Assembly: GCA_013115145.1 (NCBI GenBank)
Contig: JAAPAO010000079.1
Location: forward strand, 1 to 64,000
DNA: 64,000 bases
Source of the DNA: Perkinsus chesapeaki
Lineage: Eukaryota; Perkinsozoa; Perkinsida; Perkinsidae
Direction: 5' to 3'
Under the pieces are notes generated by a model. It saw nothing but the letters and a program-made list of their open reading frames with translations. It was not told the DNA's origin and made no database searches. Positions 60,601 to 64,000 of the stretch are shown one piece after another. The position numbers and the translations under genes are program-made. Each line of letters opens with the position of its first letter. Position 1 is the first letter of the stretch.

Positions 60601-62678
60601 AATTACTTATTATTAATATTAATAGTATATTCCCGACACGCCAACTCTTTACAGATAATAATACTGCCATTTGGCCCTCTCCAGAGGCCTCCCAAAAACG
60701 TGCTGCTAAGTGATCGGAAAATGAGGACGAAAATATATTCCCGAAAGTAGACGTCAAATCGAGATATTTGATCAACTTCCCCTATGACTTTCCGACCCTA
60801 TCAAATGCAGCTTCACACAATAATTATTAGTACCAAAACAACACTTATCAATAAACAATCATTCTGCGAAATAACAGTGATGCTGAATTATACAACAAAG
60901 CTTGTACAATAAACCAAGAGTAAGTTGCGTAATAATGATTATTACACAACTTATTACTTTACGATTGCTGATACTTATTCACGAGGGTATTATTAAATTC
61001 GTAAAAAAGTATAAGTTAAACCCCTTGGCACTTCCCTTCCTTTACATTCTCTTATGATCCCTTGCTGGAGGTAACATCACATAACCATCACCATTAGTAA
61101 GAACAAACACCGACACCTCAGGCCCTTCCAATAGCTCCTCAACCACCAATGGACCGCCATAGAGACCTAACAGACATGAAAAGATGGCAAGCCACAAGAG
61201 GAAAAGTTCATACCGAATAGTTCTCTAACAGCCTCTTTCCCCTCCCCTGCACTACCGGCCACAACCACTCCCTTTCCAGCGGCAAGCCCGGAAGCTTTAA
61301 CAACAACACCGTTATCTGAAATATATACGAATGATCATGATCAGACCGATCATCGTTGACAAGTATAATAGGCTTCCCGCAGATAATCTATAAATGATTT
61401 TCTCTTTCGAAAGTGATACAAAATTAAATTTTGCAGATTTTCCTACTGAAAAAAGTTGGGTATTTTATTAAAATACCGTCGCCAGGATCCAGGAGAGGAT
61501 CACCGAAAATACATCTTCCGCCAATTTAATTACCAAAACAGAATTGCTGAATGTTTCATATCTGTCCACCGAAAGACCCAGGTTCAAATCCCACCAGTGC
61601 ATATTTTATCAACTGCTCTTTCTCCTTCCTCTATTGTCGATGCCGTAATGAACTTGGCTGTCGGAATGCCATGTCTCTCCATGAAGCTCTTAGACCATGA
61701 TTTACTCGCCTCAATCTCAGCTGCTGCGGCAGTAGGACCGAATACCGGTATCTGAGTCCATCACTCAACAAATCGATCACGTGATCGATTATGGTATTCC
61801 CACATAAGTCGGTACATACGAAATGTGATTCGCAAGTTGTTTCCACAGAGCTTGTTTCCTATGTAGCTGCTCAAGACCCCTTAATGATTCAGCACACAGT
61901 GGTTCTATTATTTCTGATATGTTTGTATCGCATCACTTGCCTTTCCCCCAATTACCTTATATCCCTGTAATACATCTACTATCCCATCCGCTAGAGGCTG
62001 CTCTGGTCCAACTACCACCAAACTAATATGCTTCTTTTTACAATACCCAACAATCGACTCTTTACTGACATTAACCGCCGATATCTGAATATAATGACTT
62101 CCATCCACTTCCGTGCCTTATCGAAAACCTCACTAGAAGACACATTCCTAATAAAATGAGTAAACACCTTTCTCCCAGGCGGGCATATTATTTCTGCCAA
62201 AAAATGCGGTAAGAGTCGATAAATTAGAATCAATTCAATCAAACATGACAGGTCACCAATCGAAATAAAAATAAATATCGACTCAATCACATCATCTACA
62301 GCGACTCCTCTCCCACAAAGCAAAAATTATCGGGAGTATTTTTACTGATCTTTCAGACAGATTAAAAGAAGCTTCCTGAATCAGATCAGAAGCTCAGGAA
62401 ATCAGATAAGAATCAGAAACCCGAGATGAAACCCGAAATGAACGGTCAATCTCCCAGAGAGATTAAAAGGAGCTTTCTGAATCAGATCAGGTGAGAGTCA
62501 GAAACTTTCTGAAAGATTCTTTCAAGCCAACTCCCCCTCCTTTACCCATCATTACATTTATTAATTTCTCGTGCTCTCCCGCATTTCCCGGAGCAACATA
62601 AACTCTACCCACTCGATGACTAGCGGCCATCGCTTTAGCCAATGCGTGTTCTCTACCGCCAGATCCTATTACTAATAC
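54645..62678 (-). CDS. GARS-AIRS bifunctional purine enzyme (ADE5,7-like)
   Basis: Fusion of phosphoribosylamine-glycine ligase (N-terminal, PurD) with phosphoribosylformylglycinamidine cyclo-ligase (C-terminal, PurM), purine steps 2 and 5. GARS marks, descending: [17 protein letters not shown] at 62678, [116 protein letters not shown] marks: [93 protein letters not shown] 30-40 residue C-terminal extension ends [10 protein letters not shown]. Highly fragmented; the starting Met exon upstream of 62678 was not found. One intron holds a perfect ATCGATCA palindrome. Confidence 0.92.
61568..61602 (+). repeat. tRNA T-arm-like element (antisense, intronic)
   Basis: GAAAGACCCAGGTTCAAATC, then CCACCAGTGCATATTTT, in a GARS intron. 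Same CCCAGGTTCRAATCC core as elements 49 kb away. Confidence 0.6.
61771..61790. repeat. Intronic perfect palindrome
   Basis: AATCGATCACGTGATCGATT in a GARS-AIRS intron. Confidence 0.9.
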
Positions 62679-62962
62679 CTGAACACATCAATCACAAACA
62701 TAGACAACAGCAAACTCAAGTATTCAACATAACAACCCTGTAGCCGTGCCAAACGCTTGAACACGTTATTTTTATTTACTCGAAGAGCGAAATGTCGAAA
62801 ATAAATGGAATTAAAAGTCTACTCGGAATGATCCTACTAAAAATCAACGTCAATAATCTACATAGGAGATCTACTTCCTAATTAGAAATATAAATTTAAG
62901 GTTAATACAGCATTAGTAAACGACAATCTCTCAACAAGAGACTTATTAAAATATTTCCCTAT

Positions 62963-64000
62963 TTAAAGCCTCTTTATTACGTTCAACCCTCCCTTCGGTG
63001 ACAGGCCATAACATCTCTCATTCCCTCTGCCTTCCATCCATAATGTAAAGGCTCTTTTACACACAACAGTGCCACCAGGAGTCGGATAATCGCCAGTGAA
63101 ATACCTAAAGATATTTTCGAGGTCAACTTGGGAACACGCTCAATCCAAGCGATTATACACGGGTAAAAACAAACGAAACACGGCGGCGACTGTCTGGACA
63201 TCTACGACACTTTCTAGAACAAAATAATGAATCTCATAACGATCAAAGTACGATCAAAAACTACAGCGATCTCCATTAAGAAACGAGAACGATTTTTACG
63301 ACCAAAAACCCGACATTGCCCCCTGGCAGCCCCTGCGCAGAATTACCAATCGCCCAGATGATCCGGAATGGCGGTGTGAAGATTGTTAACAGTTTGATAT
63401 ACAACCTGAAAACACTTCACTGTATTGATGTTGATAATATTTCTACCTTAATTGTGGCTTTACAGCCGTCAGGTTTAATAATCTCCGCAATTTTATTCTC
63501 CAACTCCTCCTGAGTAAAACCTTCATAGATCCTTTTTACCTGGAAATGATACAATAAAAATATACAGTAAAAACTATAACGTGAATTTTCTAGTACAAGG
63601 GCGGCTAAATAAATGTAATTTATTATATCAGTGAAAGGGATATGTCTTCTCAGCTGAATCAGGGGAACGAAAAAGCCTTGTCACGTTAATAACAAAACAT
63701 TGCGACATCGCTAACAGCATTGTCGAGCATGCCGAGTTGCCAGCATATGTCTCTTCGTACTGAACTTCGGCGATTATTGTTTCTTCCCCACCCGCGGAGA
63801 GCGGGCTGCGGTAGAGCATACCTCAAAGGAGTTAGCTTTTGGGCTCAGGTACCACTACGTCAATACCAAACTTGAACTCCACGGGCTATGATTCAATTGC
63901 TTTGAATTCCTTTGCTCTTATCGGAGTTGCTGACCTTCTAGGGAATACTTCTGATGGTCACGCCTCCTTGTAGTATCTCCTCACTCAGTTTGCCGATTAC
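62963..64000 (-). CDS. Probable amidophosphoribosyltransferase (PurF), 3' part
   Basis: The C-terminal exons 63447-63539, 63347-63405 and 62963-63104 join in phase and end TAA. They read IYEGFTQEELENKIAEII, VVYQTVNNLHTAIPDH and DWYFTGDYPTPGG...MEGRGNERCYGL. Further upstream the same strand gives KLSEEILQGGVTIR and FKFGIDVVVPEP, which fits the DVVVPVPD region of PurF. PurF makes phosphoribosylamine from PRPP and glutamine, the first committed purine step, and its product is the substrate of the GARS next door. The assignment rests on remembered family patterns and is not certain. The gene runs off the right edge and the exons at 63600-64000 are not resolved. Confidence 0.55.

Overview
The window is eukaryotic nuclear DNA from an intron-dense, gene-dense protist. 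Almost every gene is broken into short exons by GT-AG introns. Many of these introns are only 26-60 nt, while a few exceed 2 kb. Reading phases close across nearly all reconstructed junctions using the standard genetic code (TAA, TAG and TGA all serve as stops). A calcium-dependent protein kinase with four EF-hand loops and a membrane-anchored cyclic-nucleotide phosphodiesterase point to an alveolate-like lineage. Retained de novo purine genes (GARS-AIRS fusion, probable PurF) argue against a typical parasitic apicomplexan. A free-living or early-branching alveolate (chromerid- or perkinsid-like) would fit, but this is inference and other protist groups are not excluded.

Layout, left to right. 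1-2.1 kb: nothing recognised. 2.1-8.4 kb (minus): PEX7, then the splicing factor PRP18 with a tRNA-Pro nested in an intron. 8.9-12.8 kb: three unidentified genes, two minus and one plus; the plus gene and one minus gene overlap tail to tail. 13.0-17.0 kb (minus): ankyrin-repeat protein. 17.3-27.5 kb (minus): large multi-exon gene with N-terminal membrane helices and a PDE catalytic domain that has lost key residues. 29.4-34.0 kb (plus): makorin-type RING/CCCH ubiquitin ligase and a LOTUS-like protein. 34.4-35.2 kb: part of a minus gene with tRNA-Ser antisense in its intron. 35.4-41.2 kb (plus): cysteine-rich/EF-hand protein and a CDPK side by side. 42.4-44.1 kb (plus): papain-family protein with an altered catalytic triad. 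44.1-48.3 kb: gene-free block packed with near-perfect inverted repeats. 48.3-50.4 kb (plus): small membrane protein and PPM1G-like PP2C. 50.8-54.1 kb (minus): two tandem zeta-class GST/maleylacetoacetate isomerase genes. 54.6-64.0 kb (minus): GARS-AIRS fusion and the 3' part of a probable amidophosphoribosyltransferase, so purine steps 1, 2 and 5 are neighbours.

The strongest unexplained signals lie in the introns. (1) About 20 tRNA-like pieces: a TPsiC-arm (B-box) sequence, often followed by a short acceptor-like stretch and a T run, commonly right behind the 5' splice site of a roughly 50-nt intron. (2) A recurring palindrome built on ATCGATCA..TGATCGAT, mostly in introns. (3) A recurring AATTTCGTGGCGCGTGA-like motif in introns under 50 nt. 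(4) A 3.2-kb cluster of inverted repeats whose arms are separated by exactly one base. These suggest an undescribed family of tRNA-related mini-introns and an unusual palindrome-generating process.
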